Below, in pieces: positions 41,477-50,652 of a stretch of DNA of 64,000 bases (its first letter is position 1; the number at the start of each line of letters is the position of its first letter). The DNA lies in the NCBI RefSeq assembly GCF_014851865.1, contig NZ_JACVAM010000004.1:310001-374000 (forward strand), given 5' to 3'. A model generated the notes under the pieces. That model was given only the letters and a program-made list of their open reading frames with translations. It searched no databases and was not told where the DNA came from. This DNA comes from Pseudomonas sp. PDM16 (lineage in GTDB: Bacteria > Pseudomonadota > Gammaproteobacteria > Pseudomonadales > Pseudomonadaceae). A program made the position numbers and the translations under genes.

Positions 41477-41492
41477 CGCCGCTTTTGCGGCG
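41477..41492 (-). terminator. Short GC hairpin between glgX and the CBS gene
   Basis: A 6-base stem CGCCGC/GCGGCG with a TTTT loop lies about 150 bases past the glgX stop and 28 bases before the CBS start. It could be a weak terminator or a leader structure; there is no convincing T tract. Confidence 0.3.
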
Positions 41493-41639
41493 CCTACTCA
41501 GGTGGGACTGGAGGGGCAGGGCACGGTTCAGGGTTTTTTGGGTGCGGGATATACCGTGCGAACGACAGACCCTCTGGCTTGATGGGGGGGTGCACCGGCC
41601 AGCACCGTCGGTCCATCTCATCAAGCCAGGCTGGAGGCT

Positions 41640-43766
41640 CTACTCGCTTTCGCTCTGCAACCTGAACAGCAGCAACGATCTCGCCGTCACCAGGAACTGG
41701 CTGCCGAAAGCGAACTGCTCGATGCTCTTCTGCTTCGGCTGGTTGCTGTCCAGCAGCCCGAGCCAGCCCGAGCCTTCGGCCACCTCCGGCAGAAGGAAGT
41801 CCACGGCCTCGTGATGCGCGTTGAGAATCAGCAGCAGGGTGGCGTCGGCGCCGCTGCGGCGAATACCCGTGGGCTGGGCACGGCCGTCCAACAGCATGCC
41901 CATGCAGCGGGCTTCGGCGTCGTGCCAGTGTTCTTCGCCCATCTCCTCGCCGCCCGGCGTGAGCCATGTGACATCCTTGACCCCCAGTTCCTCGTTGTAG
42001 TGGCCAACCAGAAAGCGCCCGCGACGCAGAATCGGGTAGTCCCGTCGCAGCTTGATAAGCCGGCGGGTGAAGGCCATCAGATCCTGACCTTCCTGATCGA
42101 TGTTCCAGTCGACCCAGCTCAGCTCGTTGTCCTGACAGTAGGCATTGTTGTTGCCTTGCTGGGTACGGCCGAATTCATCGCCGGCCAGCAGCATCGGTGT
42201 GCCCTGGGAGAACAGCAGGGTGGCCAGCATGTTGCGCATTTGCCGCATGCGCAGTTCGCGGACTTCCGGCTCCTCCGTCGGCCCCTCGCTGCCGTGGTTC
42301 CAGGAAATGTTGTTGTCGGTGCCGTCGCGGTTGCCTTCGTCGTTGGCCTCATTGTGCTTGTGGTCGTAGGACACCACATCGCGCAGAGTGAAGCCGTCAT
42401 GGGCGGTAATGAAATTGACCGAGGCGAATGGCCTGCGGCCTCGCTGGTTGTACAGGTCCCCGGAGCCGGTCAGGCGGCTTGCCAGTTCCGCTAGCTGCCC
42501 CTCATCGCCCTTCCAGAAGGCGCGCACGTTGTCACGGAACTTGTCGTTCCACTCTGCCCAGCCGGGTGGGAAACCACCGACCTGATAGCCGCCCGGGCCA
42601 CAGTCCCAAGGCTCGGCAATCAGCTTGACCTTGCTCAGCACCGGGTCCTGGCGGCAGGCGACCAGGAAGCTGTGGCGCTCGTCGAAGCCATCGGCGTAGC
42701 GACCGAGGATGGTCGCCAGATCGAAGCGGAAGCCGTCCACGCGCATCTCGGTGGCCCAGTAGCGCAGGGAGTCGGTGACCATCTGCAGCACGCAGGGGTG
42801 CGAGAGGTCCAGTGTGTTGCCGGTACCCGAGTCGTTGATGTAGTAGCGCCGGTCGTCCGGCATCAGCCGGTAGTAACTGGCGTTGTCGATGCCGCGCATG
42901 CACAGGGTCGGGCCGCGCTCGTTGCCTTCTGCGGTGTGGTTGTAGACCACGTCCAGGATCAGCTCCAGCCCTGCGTCGTGCAGGTGGGCGACCATTTCCT
43001 TGAATTCGCTGACCTTACCGCTGGCCAGGTATGCCGGATGCGGTGCGAAGAAGCCGATGCTGTTGTAACCCCAGTAGTTGTTCATGCCCTTTTCCAGCAG
43101 GTGCTGGTCATTGACGAAGGCATGTACTGGCAGCAGCTCGATGCTGGATACGCCGAGCGAACGGATGTGCTTGAGCAGCTCCGGGTTCATCAACCCTGCG
43201 CAGGTGCCACGCAGGTGCTCCGGTACCGCAGGGTGCAGCATGCTGATACCGCGCAGATGGGTCTCGTAGACGATGGTGCTGTCCCACGGCACCCGGATCG
43301 GTGACTGCTCACCCCAGGTGAAGGCCGGGTCCATGACTTTGCTCTTGGGTACGAAGGCAGCACTGTCGCGCTTGTCGAAGCTGAGGTCGGCGTCAGCGTG
43401 GCCGATGGTGTAGCCGAACAGGGCCTCGGACCACTTGAGCCGACCAACCAGTTGCTTGGCGTAGGGATCGATCAGCAGCTTGTTGGGGTTGAAACGGTGC
43501 CCCGCGTCCGGCTCGTAGGGGCCGTACACCCTATAGCCATAGACCTGGCCGGGGTGGGCGTCCGGCAGGTAGCCATGCCAGATCTCGTCGGTGTGCTCGG
43601 GCAGCTCGATGCGCTCGATCTCGGTCTTGCCCTGGTCATCGAACAGGCACAGCTCGACCTTGGTGGCGTGAGCAGAAAACAGGGCGAAGTTGACCCCGAG
43701 CCCGTCCCAGGTGGCACCTAGCGGGAAGGGATGGCCTTCGGCGATACGCGAACGTGGTTGCTTCAT
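41640..43766 (-). CDS. glgX: Glycogen debranching enzyme (isoamylase type)
   Basis: A 708-residue GH13 enzyme with an N-terminal CBM48 domain and catalytic barrel. The four conserved regions are visible: LDVVYNHTAEG, DGFRFDLATILGR (nucleophile Asp), LIAEPWDCG (acid/base Glu) and FITAHDGFTL. It hydrolyses alpha-1,6 branches of phosphorylase-limited glucan. It starts 9 bases after the DUF2934 gene and is the last gene of the glgA operon. Its normal partners glgP (22104) and malQ are both in the window. Confidence 0.95.
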   Translation of the reverse strand: MKQPRSRIAEGHPFPLGATWDGLGVNFALFSAHATKVELCLFDDQGKTEIERIELPEHTDEIWHGYLPDAHPGQVYGYRVYGPYEPDAGHRFNPNKLLIDPYAKQLVGRLKWSEALFGYTIGHADADLSFDKRDSAAFVPKSKVMDPAFTWGEQSPIRVPWDSTIVYETHLRGISMLHPAVPEHLRGTCAGLMNPELLKHIRSLGVSSIELLPVHAFVNDQHLLEKGMNNYWGYNSIGFFAPHPAYLASGKVSEFKEMVAHLHDAGLELILDVVYNHTAEGNERGPTLCMRGIDNASYYRLMPDDRRYYINDSGTGNTLDLSHPCVLQMVTDSLRYWATEMRVDGFRFDLATILGRYADGFDERHSFLVACRQDPVLSKVKLIAEPWDCGPGGYQVGGFPPGWAEWNDKFRDNVRAFWKGDEGQLAELASRLTGSGDLYNQRGRRPFASVNFITAHDGFTLRDVVSYDHKHNEANDEGNRDGTDNNISWNHGSEGPTEEPEVRELRMRQMRNMLATLLFSQGTPMLLAGDEFGRTQQGNNNAYCQDNELSWVDWNIDQEGQDLMAFTRRLIKLRRDYPILRRGRFLVGHYNEELGVKDVTWLTPGGEEMGEEHWHDAEARCMGMLLDGRAQPTGIRRSGADATLLLILNAHHEAVDFLLPEVAEGSGWLGLLDSNQPKQKSIEQFAFGSQFLVTARSLLLFRLQSESE

Positions 43767-43775
43767 GGCTCAGCC

Positions 43776-44048
43776 TCAGGCCTTGCTGCGTGGAGTGCGG
43801 GGCTTCTTCAGCAATGCAGGCTTCGTTGCCGCCTGCTCCACTTGCGCCTCCGCCTCAGCCAGCGTCACGGCCTTGGGCTTGCTGATGCGCCGTGGCTTGG
43901 GCGTGGTTGGCAACTGCTGGCCCACCGCCTCGGCCTCGGCCAGTTTGCGAGCCATTTCCCAGTGGCGGTCTTCCTGGCCTGCAGGTTTACCCTCGGACTC
44001 CCAGATCTGGTAGGCGAATTCGCGGACGCGTTGTTCATCGATGCTCAT
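43776..44048 (-). CDS. DUF2934 domain protein
   Basis: A 90-residue protein beginning with the DUF2934 motif (RVREFAYQIWESEGKPAGQEDRHW region split by about one helix), then a basic Lys/Ala/Pro tail that could bind nucleic acid or polyanions. Function is unknown, but it is commonly found with glycogen and trehalose genes. It overlaps treY by 14 bases. Confidence 0.8.
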   Translation of the reverse strand: MSIDEQRVREFAYQIWESEGKPAGQEDRHWEMARKLAEAEAVGQQLPTTPKPRRISKPKAVTLAEAEAQVEQAATKPALLKKPRTPRSKA

Positions 44049-46851
44049 GGCAATTCTCCTGAGGATGGGGTTTGAGGCAGAGCAAATTGACCGGGAACTG
44101 GGCCAGTACCTCGGTCAGCGGCAGGTATCCGCGATTCATCGGGTGCTGTGGCGGCAGGATGCCGGTCAACCCGAGATCGGCAAGCTCGGGTGGCAATACC
44201 ACTCGGGTATCGCCCCAGCGCTCGGCGGGCACATGGGGGCTGGCGCTATCGCCGAGCAGCTCTGCCACCAGGCGTGGCACCACGACGATCAGATGGGTGT
44301 CGCCAAGGCTGCGGGCGAAGGCCAGCACATGCTCGGCATGCTCGCCCTCTACCTTCAAGGCGCGGTAATCGCTGCCCGAGAATAAGTGGTGACGGGCGCG
44401 CCTGATCGCCAGCACGCTGGAGACCAGCCATTGTTTGATACGACCGTCGCGCCAGCTCTCCAGCAGCTCGCCGGGGTCGGCCAGGCCGTCCAGCGACGCC
44501 ACCCGCGCAGAGAAATCCACCGGCTGACGGTTGTCCGGGTCGACCAGACTGAAGTCCCAGTACTCGCAACCCTGAAAGAGATCCGGTACACCCGGCGTGC
44601 TCAGGCGCAGCAGCGTCTGGGCAAGGCTGTTCAGCGCACCGGCAGGAGCGATGGACTCGACGGCCGCTACCAACTCCCGGCGCATCTCGAGGCCTTCCGG
44701 GGTGGTCAGCAAGCGTTCGAGAAAGGTATGACAGGCCCGCTCGTGCGCCTCGTTCGGCGCGCTCCAACTACTGCTGAGCTTGGCTTCTCGCAAGGCCTTG
44801 CGCTGCCAGGTCAGGAGCCGCTCCAGGTAGGCGCGCAACTCCCTCTCGTCATCTGCTCCCAGGCTCAGCGGCCAGCTGCCGAGCAGCACCTGGTAGAGGA
44901 TCAGCTCCTCGCCCGCGCTGGGTACCGCCTCAGGCAGGTCGGCACGCAATCGCTCGGCCAGGTCTCGCCACTGGCGGACCTTTCCGGCGTACCAGTGGGC
45001 ACGCTCGCTGAGTACAGCCAGGCGTGCGCGGCTGTCCTCACCACGCTTGTGGTCATGGGTCGCGGTGGCCAACAGATTGCTCGGCAGGTACTGGCAGCGC
45101 GCGATACAGCTGGCGTGGAAGTGCTCCGGTGGCTGGCTGAAATGCTCGGTGTCGAAGCCTACGTCGTAGCGCGAGAGCAGCACACCGGAGCGGTAGCAGG
45201 CGGTGTCTTCCACCGCCTTGGCGGCTACCGGCGAAGTAAGCTGCTGAAAGCGGCTCAACACCCGCGCGCGCAATTTGCGAGGTCGCCCTGGCGGCAAGTC
45301 GTGTAGAGGTTGGCCGCCCAACCAGCGGTCGAGGTGCTCGAGCAACGGCCAGTCCGCTTCGGCCAGGGTCAGGCGGGCACCGTCGAGAGCCTGGCGGAAC
45401 ACCTGCCGATCCTGTTCGGAGCGGCCACAGGCATTGGCATAGGTGCGATACACCTGAAAATGCACGATCAGTTCAAGTAGAGCGCGGCGGATCGATGCCA
45501 GGGTCAGATCACGGCTAGCGATGTCGTTGCGTGCCACCTGCAGCAGGCCTTGTGCCACTTCTTCCAGATCGCCCGTCAGCGAAGTGGTCAGCACAAGGCG
45601 TCGTGCTTCGAGTATCTCTTCCTCGAAGACCGCGGGCCTTCCGCTCAGCTCATGCCACAACTCGCGCAGCGGCTGCTCGCCGCGTGGATCATGCTGCAGC
45701 AGCGAGACCTGATTCATGAAGGCATAGCCGGTACAGCCGGTAATGTTCCAGTCGTGCGGCAATCGCTCGGCGTGACCGAGGATCTTCTCCACGTAGATCG
45801 GAAAGTCCTGGTCGAGCAGCGGCTGCTGACGCCGGGCCAGCAGCCGCTCGACACGGCGACGCAGGCGCCGGCAATAGGCGCGCGGGTTGGCCAGTCCATC
45901 CACATGGTCGATGCGCAGGCCGTCCACCAGCCCCTGCTCGATCAGCTGGAAGATCTTGCCGTGGGTGAGCTCGAACACCTCCGGGCGCTCCACCCGCAGG
46001 CCGCCCAGTTCGTTGATGTCGAAGAAGCGCCGCCAGTTGATATCGTCAGCCGCAGTGCGCCAGCTCGCCACCCGGTAGTGCTGGCGTTCAAGCAGTCGGT
46101 GCAGGCGCTGTAACCCCTCTTCCGAGTCACATCGATAACGGGCGAGGGCGCGGGGTATGGCATCACCGCCGACCTCCGGGCGGCCCAGCTCGGCCAGTTC
46201 AGCGCGCAGAATCTTGGCTCGTTCCCATGCATCGGCGGTGCCGCGCAGGGCATCGAAGCGCCTGGCCAGATCCGTCAGTGCTGCGTTACCGGCTCCGCGC
46301 AGGATCTCGCCGTAGCTGGGCGGGGTAATCGGCAGACGATGCTCGAAGTGTTGAGCATAGAACGTGCCGTTCTCCAGGTCGTAGTGCAGGGGAATGTCGC
46401 CACTGGCCAGGACCTCGCCATAGTCGGTGCGCAGGAAGGGCACCAGGAGCTGGCCGGCCAGCAGGGGGTCGTGGGAGTTCCACTGGATGTCGAAGAACTT
46501 GGCGAAGGGGCTTTCCTGTCCCCATTCCAGCAGGTCCAGCCACCAGGGGTTGGCATCGCCGCCGACCGCCATGTGGTTGGGCACGATGTCGAGAATCAGG
46601 CCCATGTCACGGCTGTGCAGCGCTTCTACCAGGCGGATCAGGCCGGGTTCGCCACCGAGCTCGGGGTTGATCCGGGTAGGGTCCACCACGTCGTAGCCAT
46701 GCGTAGAGCCGGGCCGAGCCACCAGCAGCGGCGAGGCATATACATGGCTGATACCCAGCCGTGAGAAGTAGGGCACCAGTGGCACGGCGTCATGCAGGGT
46801 GAAGCCCTGGTGGAACTGCAGGCGCAGGGTCGCGCGCAAGTCACTCATCAT
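44035..46851 (-). CDS. treY: Malto-oligosyltrehalose synthase
   Basis: A 938-residue GH13 enzyme that isomerises the reducing-end glucose of maltodextrins to an alpha,alpha-1,1 linkage. It starts with LRLQFHQGFTLHDA and HVYASPLLVARPGSTHGYD, typical of TreY, and contains DIVPNHMAV, DGLRIDHVDGLANP and, late, LLRLSTPGVPDLFQGCE. It works with TreZ, encoded two genes upstream. Two adjacent ATG codons at 46851 and 46848 are possible starts; both overlap the malQ end by about 10 bases. Confidence 0.95.
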   Translation of the reverse strand: MMSDLRATLRLQFHQGFTLHDAVPLVPYFSRLGISHVYASPLLVARPGSTHGYDVVDPTRINPELGGEPGLIRLVEALHSRDMGLILDIVPNHMAVGGDANPWWLDLLEWGQESPFAKFFDIQWNSHDPLLAGQLLVPFLRTDYGEVLASGDIPLHYDLENGTFYAQHFEHRLPITPPSYGEILRGAGNAALTDLARRFDALRGTADAWERAKILRAELAELGRPEVGGDAIPRALARYRCDSEEGLQRLHRLLERQHYRVASWRTAADDINWRRFFDINELGGLRVERPEVFELTHGKIFQLIEQGLVDGLRIDHVDGLANPRAYCRRLRRRVERLLARRQQPLLDQDFPIYVEKILGHAERLPHDWNITGCTGYAFMNQVSLLQHDPRGEQPLRELWHELSGRPAVFEEEILEARRLVLTTSLTGDLEEVAQGLLQVARNDIASRDLTLASIRRALLELIVHFQVYRTYANACGRSEQDRQVFRQALDGARLTLAEADWPLLEHLDRWLGGQPLHDLPPGRPRKLRARVLSRFQQLTSPVAAKAVEDTACYRSGVLLSRYDVGFDTEHFSQPPEHFHASCIARCQYLPSNLLATATHDHKRGEDSRARLAVLSERAHWYAGKVRQWRDLAERLRADLPEAVPSAGEELILYQVLLGSWPLSLGADDERELRAYLERLLTWQRKALREAKLSSSWSAPNEAHERACHTFLERLLTTPEGLEMRRELVAAVESIAPAGALNSLAQTLLRLSTPGVPDLFQGCEYWDFSLVDPDNRQPVDFSARVASLDGLADPGELLESWRDGRIKQWLVSSVLAIRRARHHLFSGSDYRALKVEGEHAEHVLAFARSLGDTHLIVVVPRLVAELLGDSASPHVPAERWGDTRVVLPPELADLGLTGILPPQHPMNRGYLPLTEVLAQFPVNLLCLKPHPQENCHEHR

Positions 46852-48901
46852 CGGCCTCCCGGCGAGCATCAGCCAAGCGTGTCAGACGCAGGAGGGTGGC
46901 CTCGGTTTCCAGCAGCTCACGCACCGGCAGAACGTAGCGACGGCGCCAGTTGGGATGATCATTTCCTGGGCCGGGAAGGTTGGGTTGCTGGTCGTCGCCG
47001 ACGGCATCTTCCAGCGGCAGCAGCACCAGGGGGGCAGGCGTAGCGCCGATATACTCGATGCCGGCCTGCAGGGCGGCGTCGGCGTCCTCTCGCGGGCCTT
47101 GCAGCTTGCCGTGTTCGCTCAATGCGTCTAGTAGTGCCGCGCGCTCGCGCTGCCGCCCGGCACGATCATCGGCCTCATATTCCGGGCGGGTATGACCCGC
47201 GCGCAGGCGCCAGTCGATGTCGTTGCCGGCCAACCAGCCCTTGATACTCGGCAAGTCATGGGTGGTGGTGGTGGCCAGGGCGTCGCCCGGCCAGTGCTGC
47301 GGGGCGACGAAGCGCCCGTCATGCTGCTCGAACAGCAGCACGCGCATGCCGAGGATGTTGCGCCGTGCCAGCTCCTCGCGCAGGCCTTCCGGCACGGTGC
47401 CGAGGTCCTCGCCAATAACCAGCGCGCGGTTGCGGTGGGACTCCAGCGTCAGCAGGCGCAGCAGGTCGGTCAGCGGATACTTCAGATAGGCACCGTCCTG
47501 CGGCTCGCCACCCTGAGGGATCACCCAAAGTCGCTGCAGACCCATCACATGGTCGATACGGATACCACCGGCATGGGCCAGGTTGGCTCGCAGCATCTCG
47601 ATGAAAGCGCGAAAGCCATGGCGCCTCAGCCCTTCGGGAGAGAAGGCGGACACTCCCCAGTTCTGTCCGGAGCGATTGAGGATGTCAGGCGGCGCACCGA
47701 CAGTGACCTCCTGCAGCAACTCGTCCTGGCGAGTCCAGGCCTGGCTGCCGGCGCAATCTGCACCGACCGCCAGGTCGGCGATCAGGCCTATGCCCATGCC
47801 CGCGCCAGTCGCCACGGTTTGCGCGCTTTCCAGGCTGCGTGCAATCAACCACTGGCCGAACGCATGCAGGCCAACCTCATTGGCATAGTCCGTGGCGAAT
47901 CGGATCACAGCCTGGTTGCGTGGATTGCGCAGCGATTCCGGCCAGTTCCGCCAGTCGCCGGATTCGCCGATACGCAGCATATGGCCGTGTAGGGCCTCGA
48001 ACCGGCAATGCTGGAGCAGGGCGTCGCCACCTTCGTCACAGAAGTTGGTGAAGTCGCCAAGCAGACTGCCATCGCTTTCGCGGAAGTCTCGGTAGAGCTG
48101 GGCCAGCAACCGATGACGCGCTTCGCTCACGGCAGGCCAGTCGATCAGATCGTTCTTTTCCAGTCGGGCCATTTCCTCCTGCAGGCCGCAGGTGGCAATC
48201 GCGCGTTTGACCGCATCGCTGCCCAGCAGATTGCTCGGTACGGCGTGCAACACATTGAAGAACAACCGGCTGGACGGCGAATACGGGCTGTAGTGGTCGC
48301 GAGACGCGGAGAACATCGCATGCACTGGGCTGATGGCCAGTGCGTCCGCCCCTAGATTGGCGGCATGACGGGCGAGGTCCTCCAGCGCGCGGGTATCGCC
48401 CAGGCCACCATCGCCAGTGCGGCGCAGCGAGTACAGCTGGGTGGTGAGGCCCCAGGCGCGACGGGTACCGCACAGTTCCTCGACGCTGCGACAGGCAGGC
48501 GGCGCCACGGCCAGTGTCAGGCGCCGATCGTCTATCTCCAGTTGGTGATAGCCAGGCAGGTCGAGACCAGGCAGCCGGGATTCCCCGTCCAGTCGGCCAG
48601 ACAGTGTTTCGCCATCCTCACGGATCAGCTTGTAGGCAGCATCCGGGCGATGGCCTTGCAGATGTATGGATTCATTCAGTTCCAGATTCAACAACGGGGC
48701 GGTGGCGACAGCACCGTTGTTGCTTTGCAGCTCGGCCAGGCTGCCCTGGACCTGCTGCGTGCTCTGTGCCGGATAACCAAGGGCTTCTAGCAGGCGCCGC
48801 TGCGCCTCGGGGCTGACCCGCTGAGGGCGGCCATTGGCATCCGTCCAATTGATGCTGATACCGACGGCACCAGCCAGTTCGGCAAGCAGGGCGTCACTCA
48901 T
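46841..48901 (-). CDS. malQ: 4-alpha-glucanotransferase (amylomaltase)
   Basis: A 686-residue GH77 enzyme, which transfers maltodextrin segments between chains. Landmarks: GDLGD-like GDGGLGDTRAL, ALAISPVHAMFSA, IRIDHVMGLQRLWVIPQG (nucleophile Asp), LVIGEDLGTVPEG (acid/base Glu) and TTTHDLPSIKGW. The ATG at 48901 overlaps the treZ stop by 4 bases; the frame reaches 48985 inside treZ. Between treZ and treY it would supply or recycle maltodextrins for trehalose synthesis. Confidence 0.94.
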   Translation of the reverse strand: MSDALLAELAGAVGISINWTDANGRPQRVSPEAQRRLLEALGYPAQSTQQVQGSLAELQSNNGAVATAPLLNLELNESIHLQGHRPDAAYKLIREDGETLSGRLDGESRLPGLDLPGYHQLEIDDRRLTLAVAPPACRSVEELCGTRRAWGLTTQLYSLRRTGDGGLGDTRALEDLARHAANLGADALAISPVHAMFSASRDHYSPYSPSSRLFFNVLHAVPSNLLGSDAVKRAIATCGLQEEMARLEKNDLIDWPAVSEARHRLLAQLYRDFRESDGSLLGDFTNFCDEGGDALLQHCRFEALHGHMLRIGESGDWRNWPESLRNPRNQAVIRFATDYANEVGLHAFGQWLIARSLESAQTVATGAGMGIGLIADLAVGADCAGSQAWTRQDELLQEVTVGAPPDILNRSGQNWGVSAFSPEGLRRHGFRAFIEMLRANLAHAGGIRIDHVMGLQRLWVIPQGGEPQDGAYLKYPLTDLLRLLTLESHRNRALVIGEDLGTVPEGLREELARRNILGMRVLLFEQHDGRFVAPQHWPGDALATTTTHDLPSIKGWLAGNDIDWRLRAGHTRPEYEADDRAGRQRERAALLDALSEHGKLQGPREDADAALQAGIEYIGATPAPLVLLPLEDAVGDDQQPNLPGPGNDHPNWRRRYVLPVRELLETEATLLRLTRLADARREADDE

Positions 48902-50652
48902 GGGGCAATCTCCAGAACGGCCTGGGCGCTGTGTGACGGCAGCACGCCCTGGCGATAGTCCTCTTCGCTTACCCGGTGGGCGCATAACAGATCGCCTGCC
49001 GGGGAGCGGGCGCCGGTGGCGACCACCTCGGAACCAAGATTGATGTCGATGCGCAGCAGTCGGCCGTCGCCCAGGCGCCAGCCGGCGGAGAGCGCGCCAG
49101 GTGCCAGCGCTTCTGCGCCGAGGGAGCGACTCCCGGGCAGTGCCGGTACCAGTTCACGCTGACGCAGACGCAGCAGTGTGCGGTAAAACGTCAGCCAGGC
49201 ACGTTGCTGCGGCTGATGGGCAGGCTCAAGGTCCGGCTGCGAGCTGGCGAAGGTTTCCACGGCATTGGGGTCGGGAATGCACGTCAGTTGCTGCGCATCG
49301 GCAAAGCGCGAGAACTCGGCAAACTCGTTGCGCCGGCCTTCGCGTACCGCGTCCGCCAGTTCGCCATGGTGATCGGTGAAGAACAGGAACGGCTGGCGAG
49401 AGCCCCATTCCTCTCCCATGAATAGCAGGGGCACCATTGGGCAGAGTAGAAGCAGCAGGGTGGCTGCCTTCAGCGCATCCTCGTTTGCCATCGCAGCCAG
49501 CCGCTCACCGAAGGCTCGATTACCCACCTGATCGTGGTTCTGCAGGAACAGCACGAACGACAGTGGCGACAAATGCTCGCTAGGCTCGCCCCGGGCCTGC
49601 CCACGCCGGTCGGTCTGCCCCTGGAAGACGAAGCCTTGGGAGAGGCAGGTTGCCAGCTTCGCGGTGGCATCCTCGGCGAAGTCGGCATAGTAGCCTTCAC
49701 TCTCGCCGGTCAGCAGGACATGCAGGGCGTTGTGGCCATCATCGTTCCACTGCGCCTCATAGCCTTGTTGCAACAGGCTGGCGCGGTTGTCTTCGTTCTC
49801 AAGCACCAGGTGCACATGGCGGCCGGGCTCCACGGCAGCGCGGACCCGCTCGGCGAGTTCGATCAGGAACGCGTCGTCACCGATGGCGTGCACGGCGTCC
49901 AGGCGCAGGCCGTCGACCCGATAGTCGAGTAGCCACATCAAGGCGTTCTCGCAGAAGAAATCGCGCACCTGCGGGCGGCGGAAGTCGATGGCCGCGCCCC
50001 AGGGTGTATGGCGATCCTCGCGAAAGAAATCGGCGGCGTACTGGCCCAGATAGTTACCGTCCGGCCCGAAGTGGTTGTAGACCACGTCGATGAACACCAT
50101 CAGGCCCATGCCGTGCGCGCTGTCGATCAGGTGTTTGAGCTGTTCTGGCGTGCCGTAGCTGCCATCCGGGGCGAACGGAAGGACGCCGTCGTACCCCCAG
50201 TTGCGCCTGCCGGGAAACTCCCCCAGCGGCATCAGCTCCAGGGCCGTTACCCCCAGTTGCACCAGGTGCGGCAGCATTGCCTCGATACCCGTGAAGCCGC
50301 CGAGCAGGCCGGCATGCACCTCGTAGATCACCGTTTCGTGCCAGGGCCTTCCTTGCCATGCACTGTGGCGCCATTCGTAGGCATCATGGTCGACCACCCG
50401 GCTGAAGCCGTGAACGTCGCCGAATTGGCGACGCGACGCCGGATCGGGCACACGAACCCGACCATCGATGACGAAGCGGTAGCTGGTGTCGGACGGGCAA
50501 TCCAGATCCAGGTTGAACCAGCCATCTCCGGTCGCCTGCAGTGAATGCACTGACTCATCCTGCAGCTCTAGGGCCACCTCGCGACAGTTCGGAGCCCACA
50601 GGGCGAAACGGCTGCGATGCTGGTCCAGGCGCCGGGCACCGTGGCGGTACAT
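48898..50652 (-). CDS. treZ: Malto-oligosyltrehalose trehalohydrolase
   Basis: A 584-residue GH13 enzyme that releases trehalose from the TreY product. The N-terminal beta domain (FALWAPNCREVAL) is followed by the barrel: DVVYNHFGPDGNYL, DGLRLDAVHAIGD (nucleophile), LVLENEDN (acid/base) and FLQNHDQVGNRAFGERL. These are diagnostic for TreZ rather than GlgB. The ATG at 50652 shares one base with the glgA stop (TGATG), so it is translationally coupled. Confidence 0.95.
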   Translation of the reverse strand: MYRHGARRLDQHRSRFALWAPNCREVALELQDESVHSLQATGDGWFNLDLDCPSDTSYRFVIDGRVRVPDPASRRQFGDVHGFSRVVDHDAYEWRHSAWQGRPWHETVIYEVHAGLLGGFTGIEAMLPHLVQLGVTALELMPLGEFPGRRNWGYDGVLPFAPDGSYGTPEQLKHLIDSAHGMGLMVFIDVVYNHFGPDGNYLGQYAADFFREDRHTPWGAAIDFRRPQVRDFFCENALMWLLDYRVDGLRLDAVHAIGDDAFLIELAERVRAAVEPGRHVHLVLENEDNRASLLQQGYEAQWNDDGHNALHVLLTGESEGYYADFAEDATAKLATCLSQGFVFQGQTDRRGQARGEPSEHLSPLSFVLFLQNHDQVGNRAFGERLAAMANEDALKAATLLLLLCPMVPLLFMGEEWGSRQPFLFFTDHHGELADAVREGRRNEFAEFSRFADAQQLTCIPDPNAVETFASSQPDLEPAHQPQQRAWLTFYRTLLRLRQRELVPALPGSRSLGAEALAPGALSAGWRLGDGRLLRIDINLGSEVVATGARSPAGDLLCAHRVSEEDYRQGVLPSHSAQAVLEIAP